64,000 nucleotides of DNA from JAZKHE01 sp040385525. GTDB lineage: Bacteria > Bacteroidota > Bacteroidia > UBA4408. Below are positions 7,498-16,700 of the stretch, in pieces; position 1 is the first letter of the stretch, and every line of letters starts with the position of its first letter. The stretch covers positions 682,001 through 746,000 of the forward strand of contig JAZKHE010000002.1 in NCBI GenBank assembly GCA_040385525.1, given 5' to 3'. The position numbers and the translations under genes were made by a program. The notes beneath the pieces were generated by a model. It made no database searches, had not been told where the DNA came from, and worked only from the letters and a program-made list of their open reading frames with translations.

Positions 7498-8730
7498 ATG
7501 AAATTTGAACAATACCATATAATACCCGAATTAAAACAAAGTTTACAAGAATTAGGTTTTAAACGACCAACTGATATACAATTTAAAGCTATCCCTTCTA
7601 TTCTTAAAGGAGAAGATGTCTTGGCAATTGCGCAAACAGGAACTGGTAAAACGGGGGCTTTTGTAATTCCTATACTACACAAACTATCTTTATTAAAAAA
7701 AACAAATGCTATTTCGGTGGTGGTAATGGTGCCAACGCATGAGCTTGCATTACAAATAACAGAAGTTTTTGAAAGCATCGGTAAATATTGCCCAGTAAGA
7801 ACTTTAGCAGTTTATGGAGGTGTAAATCAAGATGATCAAATTATACAACTCGAAAAAGGAGTGGACGTTGTTGTGGCAACACCTGGTCGTTTGTTCGACT
7901 TACGCAGCCAAGGTTATATAGATTTACGCGATATTAAAATTGTAGTGCTCGATGAGGCCGATTTAATGTTAGATTTAGGTTTTTATAAAGATATTGAAGA
8001 CTTAATAAAGTTTTTACCGCGTTATCGTCAAACACTTTTTTTCTCAGCAACAATTAATGAGAAAATTAAGAAACTTGCGTATTCATTAGTTCACAATGCT
8101 ATTCGAATTCAAATTTCGCCTAAAGATCCAGTATCAAAAAATGTTTCGCATGCAGTAATGTTTGTGGAAATGGACGATAAAAGATTTTTTTTAGAACGAA
8201 TTGTTAACGAGCATCCTGAAAGTAAAATTTTAGTTTTTGTTCGTACAAAAGTTCGCGCAGAACGTGTTTTTAGCGCTATGGAACGAGTAGGTATTGTTAC
8301 AAAAACAATGCACGGCGATAAAGAGCAGCAAGATAGAGTAGAAGTAATGAATGAATTTAAAAATGGCGGTTTTAAAATTTTAATTGCAACAGATATAAGT
8401 GCTCGTGGAGTAGATATTCCCAATGTAGATTATGTTATAAATTACGATATGCCCGAAGTTGCAGAAAATTATGTGCATAGGGTTGGTAGAACAGGGAGAG
8501 GAGTTCAAAAAGGAATAGCGGTTTCTTTTTGCAGTGCTGAAGAAAAAGAAGTGTTAGAAGAAATTGAAGATTTTATTGGCAAAGAAGTAGAAGTGTTAGA
8601 AGTTAACAAAGCTGATTATTCACAAACCATAGCATTAACAAACGATGTAAATAATAATTGGCAACAGCTTTTAAAAGAAGCCGAAAAATTTGTTGCACCA
8701 AAAAAAGCTGCTAAAAAGAAAAAGAGATAA
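7498..8730 (+). CDS. DEAD-box RNA helicase with basic tail
   Basis: 410-residue DEAD-box helicase, clearly different from the divergent neighbour and so not a recent duplicate. Motifs: Q-motif PTDIQFKAIP (24-33), Walker A AQTGTGKT (45-52), ATPGR (127-131), DEAD (152-155), SAT, SARGVD and HRVGRTGRG. The usual motif Ia PTRELA reads PTHELA (79-84), an Arg-to-His change at a position that contacts RNA in family members. The C-terminus is a lysine-rich tail (PKKAAKKKKR), a common RNA-binding add-on. A strong hairpin terminator follows and is shared with the convergent gene. Confidence 0.94.
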   Translation: MKFEQYHIIPELKQSLQELGFKRPTDIQFKAIPSILKGEDVLAIAQTGTGKTGAFVIPILHKLSLLKKTNAISVVVMVPTHELALQITEVFESIGKYCPVRTLAVYGGVNQDDQIIQLEKGVDVVVATPGRLFDLRSQGYIDLRDIKIVVLDEADLMLDLGFYKDIEDLIKFLPRYRQTLFFSATINEKIKKLAYSLVHNAIRIQISPKDPVSKNVSHAVMFVEMDDKRFFLERIVNEHPESKILVFVRTKVRAERVFSAMERVGIVTKTMHGDKEQQDRVEVMNEFKNGGFKILIATDISARGVDIPNVDYVINYDMPEVAENYVHRVGRTGRGVQKGIAVSFCSAEEKEVLEEIEDFIGKEVEVLEVNKADYSQTIALTNDVNNNWQQLLKEAEKFVAPKKAAKKKKR

Positions 8731-8753
8731 TATTTTGCAATAGTTTATAAAAT

Positions 8754-8783
8754 AAAAAAAGGCGGGATATCCCGCCTTTTTTT
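8754..8783. terminator. Bidirectional terminator
   Basis: Perfect palindrome GGCGGGATATCCCGCC (8761-8776) with an A-run before and a T-run after, between two convergent genes. It should terminate both the DEAD-box transcript and the large secreted-protein transcript. Confidence 0.85.
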
Positions 8784-8804
8784 ATTGAATTTATTTTGTA
8801 ATTC

Positions 8805-11800
8805 TTAGTAAGTAATAACTCGTTTTACTAAAGTAGTTTCGTTTGTTTTAATTTTAACAAAGTACACACCTTTTGGTTGATTACTTAAATTAATTTCATA
8901 GTTAGTTTCTTGATTGTTTGTTTTAATTTCTTTTTCAGAAACCACTTGACCAGAAACAGAAACTACACTTACTTTAAGTGTAGAAGAATTAGTATTGTTT
9001 ACTTTTAATGTAGTTAATCCGTTAGTTGGGTTAGGATAAATACTTGCACTTAGCGAATTGGCAACGTTTTCGTTAATACCAACACCAATAATAAACGAAA
9101 CATAATACGTCATAGTACTTCCGTCTTGAGCAGTAACAGTAATTGAAGCTGTGTTGTCAATTGGGTCAGAACTACTAATTTCTAATGCTCCTAAGTTAGA
9201 TGTAATACTTGCAAACGAACTGTTAACTACACCCGTTAAATCTGCGAAGCCAGAAGAACCTGTAGGCATATTTACAGTGTAACTTGTTAATGATGGACTA
9301 AATACTGGTATTAACGTTCCCGTACTTGGTATTAACGACATTAGAGTTGCATCTGTACTTACTGGTGTAACGTTGTAAGTAACTGTGTAAGTAGATGTTG
9401 ATCCGTTTTGTGCAGTAACAACAACGGTAGCAACGTTTGCAGGTGCTGTGCCAGCAACATTTGAAGCGTTAGTTATTACTCTTGTAGAAGTAACCGCTGC
9501 AGTAGTTGCTGTAAGTGTTGCTCCACCAGTAGTTCCGTAAGGTAAAGTTACAGTGTAGTTTAAGGTTCCAGCAGAAAAAGTTGGAGATAACGTTCCTACA
9601 CTTGTTGTTAAAGTTGCTAAACTAGAATTTGTATTTGCAGTACCTAAATTAAAAGTAACGGTATAGGTAGAAGTTGATCCGTTTTGTGCAGTAACAACTA
9701 CATTTGCAACATTTGCAGGAGTAGAGCCAGCAACGTTAGTAGCACTTGTTATTGATGTTGTAGATGTCCCTTCTGCTGTTGTAGGGATTAATGTAGCTCC
9801 ACCTGTAGTGCCAAATGGTAATGTAACTGTATAACTATAAGTTGTAGCAGAAAACGCAGGAGCCAAAGTACCCGCAGGGCTAGAACTTAAATTAGATAAA
9901 CTTGAGTTTGTGTTTAATGGAGCTGTAGTTACACTAATATCATCAAGAAAAATATATTCGTTATTTGCTACAGAGTTGGTTTGAAAACCAAAATAATAAA
10001 CCCCAGTTGTAGGAGCCGTAAAGTTATTTGTTGCTGGTGTTCCAGATGTATTTGGTAGTCCATCAAATCCTGCAATTGAAGTAAGATTAGCCAAAGTGGT
10101 AGTCATTGCACTTGCTGTAGGAGAAGTACCGTAACTTACTTTCATAAATGATGCATTTGTTGTTTTACCAAGGTATTTGTAGCTTACAGCATAAACGGTT
10201 CCAGCTGTTAAATTTACTCCCTGTGTATAAAACCAATTGTTTGCAGCATTTGCCCCATCCCAACCAAAGTAAAGCACATTACCGCCATTAGTAGCAAAAT
10301 CATTATTAGCGCTTGCATTATATGTAGACCAATCATTAGTTGGAGCAGCAGATAAATTTTCAGTTTGTGAACATAAAGGTAAATTCGGGTCAACAACTGA
10401 GCTGAAATTTTCGTTATAAGGTACGTTAACAGCGTTACAAAGTGTTTTAAAAGCTTTGCTTTCCCATGCGCTATATTGTCCTAAAGCGCATTTAGATCTT
10501 ATATAAACGGTGTAAGTTGTAGCAGCAGTTAACCCAGTAAAAGTAATAACATTTGTTGGGTGTGTTGTTGAGTAAGAAGAAACTAAACCTGTTGAACCAC
10601 TTAATACCGCACCAGATTCTCTTACTTCTAATTCATAAACAGTAGGTGTTGTTCCTACACTTGGATTTGTCCAACTTGCTACAGCCGAAGTTGTAGTAGT
10701 TTGGTAAACAGTTAAAGCTGTTACAGGGTTTTGATCACATTGTGTTGTAAAGTTAATACCTGCGTTCCAGCCACTAATATCTCCTTCTGTACACAAGGTT
10801 TTAATGTAAACTGTGTATGTGGTTGCAGCTTGCATTCCTGTTAAAGTAACTGAAGAAGCTGTATTAGTTGTAGTAAAAGTAGAAACTAAACCTGTACTGC
10901 CTGAACCTGCAGCACCACTTGATCTTACTTCTATCACATAGTTTGTAGAGTTAATGGGAGAAGCTTGTGTCCAACTCAATACAGCTGTAGTAGGGGTAAA
11001 ATTATAAACGCCCGTATTAGTTACTTCGTTACAAACTGGCTTTACTTTAATTACAATATCATCTAGGTATAAAATATCACGGTTTATTGTTGAGTATGCA
11101 TAAAAACCAAAATAATAAGCACCTGTACTTGGAGGTGTAAAATCTATTTGAGCTAAATTTGCTTGAGCATTAATGTTAGGATAATCACTTAAGGTAGTAA
11201 CCATTGATGTACTTACTGGAGAAGTACCGTAACAAACTCTCATATTTTCCATTTTTCCAGAAGTTCCTCTTGCGCCATATTTATATTTTATTCTATAAAT
11301 TTGTCCAATTGTTAAATTAAGTCCACTTGTATAAAACCAATCATCAGCAGGGTTTGTGGTGCTTTTTGAATATTGAATAATATTGCCCGTATAACTGTTT
11401 ACACCTGTAGGTTGTGCTGGTCCAACAGGAGTAACCGCAGTATTCCATGTTTCAAACCCATTTAAATCTTGTTTGTAAGTACAACCTGGTAAAACCGGAG
11501 GACCTGTAACATTAAAATCTTGTGTGTATGGAACTGAAGTAGAAGTACATAATGTTTTAAAGTTTACCACAGTGCTATAAGTGCTAAAACTTGCACCACA
11601 TTTTGTTCTCACATAAGCTTTATAATCTGTGTCGGCAGCTAAACCTGTTGTTATAGTTGCAACCGTACTTGCGCTTGTTACCGTAAGTGTAGTTACCACA
11701 GTTATATCGTCCGATGCTCTAACCTCAACTACATAGTCAGTTGGAGTTCCTGTTGATGGGGCAGTCCACGTAAACACTGTAGAGGTAATTCCAGGCATAG

Positions 11801-12521
11801 TAACACTTAAAGTAGTTGGCGCTCCACAAGTAACAGTTCCTACCTGCATACCTAATTTTACTCTAGGCTTTATTGCTGTTGTATAATCAGCATCTGTTTC
11901 TCCACAAGCTGCCGCATCAAAAACACCTTTATCTCGGTAGTTATCCGCTACGTCAGTGTAATAAGAGCAACTGCCGTGAAATAAGTTTGTGTAGTCAACT
12001 AAAGTTGGATCAAAACAAACTTCAATAAGTATATTGTCAGTTCCATTCCATGTAAAATCATTTGCTCCAAAATCGATAACGTCCCATCCAAGCGTAGGTA
12101 AGTAATCTGCAGCGGGACGAACTGTTGTAAATGCTGTAGTAGTTATAAATGTAGTGGTTGGAATACTTGTAGCAGATGTGTGACCCATTTTAATAGTATA
12201 ATTTAAAAAGCCGATTCCGTTTTCCGAATAAACCTCGTTCACGTCCCATGCTAAATTAGTTATTAAACCAGCAACACCATTTAAAGCAGTAATTTCCGCG
12301 GCTCTATATATTATTTGAATTTTTCTACTGCCATCGGCCGCTCCAAATAAATTATTGTTTACTGGGCTACTAATCGAGTTGTCTATAGCTGTAGCAGTTG
12401 CTCCGCCTAATTGCACAGTACCTGGGGCTTGTGCAAATACTCCAATTGTGGTAATAAGTAGTGTTAAAATCGTGAAAAAGATTTTTTGTTTTGGTAGATA
12501 ATTTGTGTAAAATCTAAGCAT
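8805..12521 (-). CDS. Large T9SS-secreted protein with FN3 and cadherin-like domains
   Basis: 1238 residues. Signal peptide 1-30 (cleavage after GVFA). Then an N-terminal beta-rich domain, and FN3-type modules recognisable by repeats such as TGLAADTDYKAYVRTKCG, TGMQAATTYTVYIKTLC and TGLTAATTYTVYIRSKC, alternating with two choice-of-anchor-like jelly-roll regions (YYFGFYAYSTINRDILYLDDI; YYFGFQTNSVANNEYIFLDDI). Three tandem cadherin-like beta-sandwich repeats follow, each ending near VVTAQNGSTSTYTVT or a variant. The last ~80 residues are a type A T9SS sorting domain (YPNPTNGLTTLKV ... PKGVYFVKI). Likely exported across the outer membrane and surface-bound; probably adhesive or carbohydrate-binding, but no catalytic site was recognised. 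Confidence 0.9.
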   Translation of the reverse strand: MLRFYTNYLPKQKIFFTILTLLITTIGVFAQAPGTVQLGGATATAIDNSISSPVNNNLFGAADGSRKIQIIYRAAEITALNGVAGLITNLAWDVNEVYSENGIGFLNYTIKMGHTSATSIPTTTFITTTAFTTVRPAADYLPTLGWDVIDFGANDFTWNGTDNILIEVCFDPTLVDYTNLFHGSCSYYTDVADNYRDKGVFDAAACGETDADYTTAIKPRVKLGMQVGTVTCGAPTTLSVTMPGITSTVFTWTAPSTGTPTDYVVEVRASDDITVVTTLTVTSASTVATITTGLAADTDYKAYVRTKCGASFSTYSTVVNFKTLCTSTSVPYTQDFNVTGPPVLPGCTYKQDLNGFETWNTAVTPVGPAQPTGVNSYTGNIIQYSKSTTNPADDWFYTSGLNLTIGQIYRIKYKYGARGTSGKMENMRVCYGTSPVSTSMVTTLSDYPNINAQANLAQIDFTPPSTGAYYFGFYAYSTINRDILYLDDIVIKVKPVCNEVTNTGVYNFTPTTAVLSWTQASPINSTNYVIEVRSSGAAGSGSTGLVSTFTTTNTASSVTLTGMQAATTYTVYIKTLCTEGDISGWNAGINFTTQCDQNPVTALTVYQTTTTSAVASWTNPSVGTTPTVYELEVRESGAVLSGSTGLVSSYSTTHPTNVITFTGLTAATTYTVYIRSKCALGQYSAWESKAFKTLCNAVNVPYNENFSSVVDPNLPLCSQTENLSAAPTNDWSTYNASANNDFATNGGNVLYFGWDGANAANNWFYTQGVNLTAGTVYAVSYKYLGKTTNASFMKVSYGTSPTASAMTTTLANLTSIAGFDGLPNTSGTPATNNFTAPTTGVYYFGFQTNSVANNEYIFLDDISVTTAPLNTNSSLSNLSSSPAGTLAPAFSATTYSYTVTLPFGTTGGATLIPTTAEGTSTTSITSATNVAGSTPANVANVVVTAQNGSTSTYTVTFNLGTANTNSSLATLTTSVGTLSPTFSAGTLNYTVTLPYGTTGGATLTATTAAVTSTRVITNASNVAGTAPANVATVVVTAQNGSTSTYTVTYNVTPVSTDATLMSLIPSTGTLIPVFSPSLTSYTVNMPTGSSGFADLTGVVNSSFASITSNLGALEISSSDPIDNTASITVTAQDGSTMTYYVSFIIGVGINENVANSLSASIYPNPTNGLTTLKVNNTNSSTLKVSVVSVSGQVVSEKEIKTNNQETNYEINLSNQPKGVYFVKIKTNETTLVKRVITY

Positions 12522-12760
12522 AACTATTTGTTTTTAAGTAGATTAGCGGTTTTGTTTAAAATTTTGTTTTAATTTAAACTTTTTAGTTCAGTAAAGGTAT
12601 AAAATTCATTAAGAGAAACAAAAATAAATGATAGATTTTTTTTGTAAGGTTTTGATATAGAATGGCTTTGTTAAAAAAAAACAATAAAAAATAGTTGGAT
12701 ATTTTTTTATTTATGTTTAGCTTTGGTTTAGGTTTAAATGTGTAATAAAACAATATTTGT
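12522..12760. other. Very AT-rich divergent spacer
   Basis: 239 bp between the divergent secreted-protein gene and the small secreted-protein gene. Very AT-rich, with poly-A and poly-T runs. It should contain both promoters, but no box matched the consensus well on either strand. No credible gene is present. Confidence 0.4.
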
Positions 12761-13126
12761 ATGAAAAAAGTTAATTTAATAATTATAGCGTTCATTGTTA
12801 TTTCTTTAAACGCGAGAGCTCAAGGCAAAATTAGTAAAGTAATTGATGAAGAGTATTTGAATTCAATTGTTGTGAAAGAGGATGGTTTTTCTAATGTTAG
12901 TCTAAAGACGAGTAATGAGCCTTTGCTTGTTACAATAAAAGATAATAAAGGAAAAAAAGTTGTGGTTAAGGCTCCGGAAAGAAGTGCTGTTTTGGTTTCT
13001 AAGAAGTCTGAGGTTAAAAATTCAGAACCTTTTTATTATCCAGTTGTAATTGGTAATCGTGCAAATATAGATAGCCAACTTTTAAAAAGGTATAACGAAG
13101 ACTTAAAAGTAATTAAAGTTAATTAG
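12761..13126 (+). CDS. Small secreted protein, unknown function
   Basis: 121 residues with a clear signal peptide (MKKVNLIIIAFIVISLNARA, cleavage before QGK) and no other membrane segment, so probably periplasmic or exported. The mature part is Lys/Val-rich with no recognised domain. It lies 27 bp before the next secreted-protein gene, which in turn lies 48 bp before the metalloprotease gene. The three signal-peptide genes on the same strand probably form one transcription unit. I do not recognise the family. Confidence 0.7.
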   Translation: MKKVNLIIIAFIVISLNARAQGKISKVIDEEYLNSIVVKEDGFSNVSLKTSNEPLLVTIKDNKGKKVVVKAPERSAVLVSKKSEVKNSEPFYYPVVIGNRANIDSQLLKRYNEDLKVIKVN

Positions 13127-13153
13127 TATTAATCATAAATAAACAAATAAGAT

Positions 13154-13723
13154 ATGACTCAAATTTCCGCTAAATCAATTGTTTCTAAAACAATTTTAAC
13201 TTTATTCTTGTTTCTATTTTGTTCAAATTCATTTGCCCAATTAGTACAAGTTTCATTAGATCAGCGTATAGCTAATTCTAAAGTTGTGTTTGAAGGTAAA
13301 GTGTTGAGTTCTAAGTCTTTTTGGGATGAAAAACACACTAATATTTATACTGCGAATGTGATAGAAGTATATAAAGTTTTTAAAGGGACACTTACTGCAA
13401 ATACTGTTGAAATAATTACCGAAGGAGGAACTGTTGGTAATGAAAAAGAAACAGTTACTCATACATTAGAAATTAGTAAAGGTGATGTTGGTATTTTCAT
13501 GTGTCATGCTGGCACTGTTAAGCCTTCTCAAAATTCTGGTTTGCCAAGTTTTAAAACCTATGCAGACTCTCAGGGTTTTGCTCGTTATGATTTGAATAAT
13601 TATACAGCAAATGATATGTTTACAACTTATAATGATATAACGACAAAGTTATATGGTGAAATTAAAAAAAGAACAAAACAAGAAGTGAAAGAAATTACCA
13701 AAGTAAGTTTTAAGAAAAAATAA
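13154..13723 (+). CDS. Secreted protein upstream of the metalloprotease
   Basis: 189 residues: signal peptide (hydrophobic core TILTLFLFLFCSNSFA, cleavage before QLVQ), then a beta-rich domain with the segment VVFEGKVLSSKSFWDEKHTN and a downstream TANVIEVYKVFKGT. From memory, similar segments occur near the N-terminus of some large secreted Bacteroidota proteins, sometimes beside metalloprotease domains. It may therefore be a companion or propeptide-like protein of the metalloprotease encoded next; this is inference. No catalytic residues seen. Confidence 0.7.
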   Translation: MTQISAKSIVSKTILTLFLFLFCSNSFAQLVQVSLDQRIANSKVVFEGKVLSSKSFWDEKHTNIYTANVIEVYKVFKGTLTANTVEIITEGGTVGNEKETVTHTLEISKGDVGIFMCHAGTVKPSQNSGLPSFKTYADSQGFARYDLNNYTANDMFTTYNDITTKLYGEIKKRTKQEVKEITKVSFKKK

Positions 13724-13771
13724 TTTAATAATATAACTTCATACACCACATACAATTTAAAAAATAAGCAC

Positions 13772-16700
13772 ATGATCAAAAATTTACTAAATACAAAGTC
13801 AATTTTTCTGCTTTTGATTTGTTTCGCCATGTCATCTTTGGGTGTTGTTGCGCAAACAATCACTTCTTTTGCTCCGGCATCAGTTTCCGCAGGAACCACA
13901 ACGGTTTTAACTATTACAGGTACTGCTTTTGGTACTGGAGGTCCAACATCTACAATGTATGTAGAATTTGATAATGCTGATGATGGAGCTGGTGGTACTT
14001 TTGTTCAGCCAATAGCCTCTGAATACATATCATGGTCGGCAACACAAATTGTTGTTAGAGTACCTTCTGATGCTGGTACAGGTATTTTTCGTGTTAGAGT
14101 TGGTGGTACTACTGTAAACTCTCCATCTAATATAACTGTAACTTACGATTTAATGAATGTTGAATCGGGTGGGTTAATGTATAAAACAGATCATATTAAT
14201 AAACAAGCTGGTGGTTACACGTGGCAAATGGAAACAAGTTTTGCTGCTAACGCACCTGCTAATGCATCTTTTATTCGTTCTTTAGAGTCTTGGCGTTGTG
14301 CTACGTATATCAATTGGGGTTTAGGTACAACAACTGCTGTAAATACTATAGCGGCTGATGGAGTGAATGTGGTGCGTTTTGATTCAGGAGCTGAATTGCC
14401 TCCTGGAGTATTAGGAAGATGTACGAGTAGATGGACCGCTTGCGGATCTGGAGCAACAATGGAGTGGTGGGTTTATGAATTGGATATTGTTTTCGATTCT
14501 GGAACTACATGGCAATTTGGTCCTGCGGCAGTTGGTCCTGGACAATCTGATTTTGAATCTGTTTCTTTACACGAATTAGGTCATGGTCATCAGTTAGCTC
14601 ACGTAAATGAACCTACTGCAGATGTGATGAATTATTCACTTACTGTTGGAACATCAAGAAGAGCGCTTACTGCTGGTAACATTAATGGTGGTTTAGCGGT
14701 TATGGCAAAAAGTGTTGCTGCAAACACATGTACACCTGCACCAATGGTTGCTTTAACTTCTGGTGCTTGTTTATTAAGTTGCCCATCTGCTCCAGCTAAC
14801 GATTTAATTTGTAACGCTACTCTTGGTGCTGTTGATGGCACTTGTTTAACAAGTCAAACTAACGTTTGTTCTGGTTCTACTGGCGATACGCCAGTTGGTT
14901 GTTTTACAACTCCTAAAACAGTTTGGTACAAATATGTACTAACTGCTGGAAATATGTTAACGATTAATTTTTCTAGTTACACATTTGGTGGAAGCATAGA
15001 AACAGCTTTGTTTTCAGGTACTTGTGGTGCTCCTGTTTTGGTTGGTTCTCAATGTGGTTTACCATCTGATACCTATAGTTTTTCTGGTATAACACCCGGA
15101 ACTTATACTTTTGGAGTTTCATCTGTTGCGGGTTTAGAAGGAAGATTTAATATTTGTGCTACACAAGGTACAAATCCATGTGTTACTCCTCCTGCTCATG
15201 ATGCTTGTGCTACACCAGTAACATTGCCGATTGATGGTACATGTGCAGCATCATTTACCAATTGTGCAGCTACCGGCGATTTTAATTTAGGTTGTGCAAC
15301 TTCTAATAAAACGTTGTGGTATACTTTTACTTTAACAGGATCTAATGACCAATTAGCTTTAACTTTTTCTAATACTGCAGCTGGTTTTGGACCGAATGTA
15401 GATTTACAATTATATACAGGTGCTTGTGCTGGTTTAGTTCCAGTAACTGCAAAATGTGGTACAAAGGTTAGTACTTTTACCTTTACAGGGCTAACAGCAG
15501 GAGTTGCTTATAGACTTGCTGTTTCAACAGATGCAGCTTACGCTGGTGCTTTCCAAGTTTGTGGTTTGCAATCAATAAATCCTTGTACAGGTTTAGCTCC
15601 TGCAAACGATAATATTTGTGCCGCTACCTCATTACCTGTAGATGCTACATGTTTAACTAATCAACGAAACACTTGTGCAACAGCCGATTACACTTCAGGT
15701 TGTGCAACTTCTACAAGCACGGTTTGGTATCAATTTAATCTTACTGGTGCAAATACAGTAATGAATGTTACAATAGATAACGTAACAACTTTTGGTGGGG
15801 GTAATGTAGAAATGATATTATCATCAGGAGCTTGTGCTACTCCAACTTCAGTGTCAACGTATTGCGGTGGTTGGGGAGGTACAATTCGTTTTACAAATTT
15901 ATCAACCCTTACAACTTATTATTTAAGTGTGGGAACTACAGATGGTACACAAGGTACTTACACAATTTGTGGTAATCAAAGTATAGATTGTAGTGTTACC
16001 ACACTCACTAATGATGGTGCTTGTGGTGCTATTGCTTTACCTACAAACGGAACATGCTTAACAGGACAAACAAATGTATGTGCAACACCAGATACTTATG
16101 GTGGTTGTGTTACACCCACTGCTGCATCTGTATATTATTCATTTAGTATAACTGCTCCTAATAATGCAATACGCTTTAATTTTCCCTCTAATACATTTAG
16201 TGGCGATGTTCAAGCTTATGTATTTAGAGCCACATCTTGTACGAGTTTTACAGGTATTGAGTCTATTTGTGCAGCTCCTGCAAGTTCTTTTTCTGTAACT
16301 AATTTAGCCACTGGAACTTATTATTTAATGATAGCTACTGAAGTAAGTTCAACAGGCGATTTTACTATTTGTGGTGCTCAATACGAAGTTCCACCAGGAA
16401 CATTAACAGGTCCAATGCAAGATTGTGCTGGTGCAATACCAATGTGTGCACCGCAATTTGTTGAAACTAACTCTTATGTTGGTGCTGGTAACCAAGAGCT
16501 TGCTGGAGGAACTTGTTTGGGTACAGATGAAACCAACTCTGTGTGGTATTCTATCTCGCCTAAAACCAATGGTACTTTTGCTTTTACACTTACAACTCTT
16601 AGAGATTACGATTTTGCTGTATATGATTTAACTTCATACACATGTGCTGATATTCCTACTTTGGTACCTGTTCGTTGTAACTGGTCGGCTACTCCAGGCA

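Noticed and set aside
6078..8730. The two divergent DEAD-box genes as a recent duplication
   Set aside because: Outside the shared helicase motifs the sequences differ strongly, so they are distinct family members.
10214..10396. Short frames antisense or out of frame within the large secreted-protein genes
   Set aside because: Shadows of repetitive Thr/Ala-rich coding sequence; none has an independent motif.
12583..12795. 70-codon open frame on the minus strand
   Set aside because: Low-complexity Phe/Leu/Lys translation of very AT-rich spacer DNA; overlaps the start of a better gene on the other strand.
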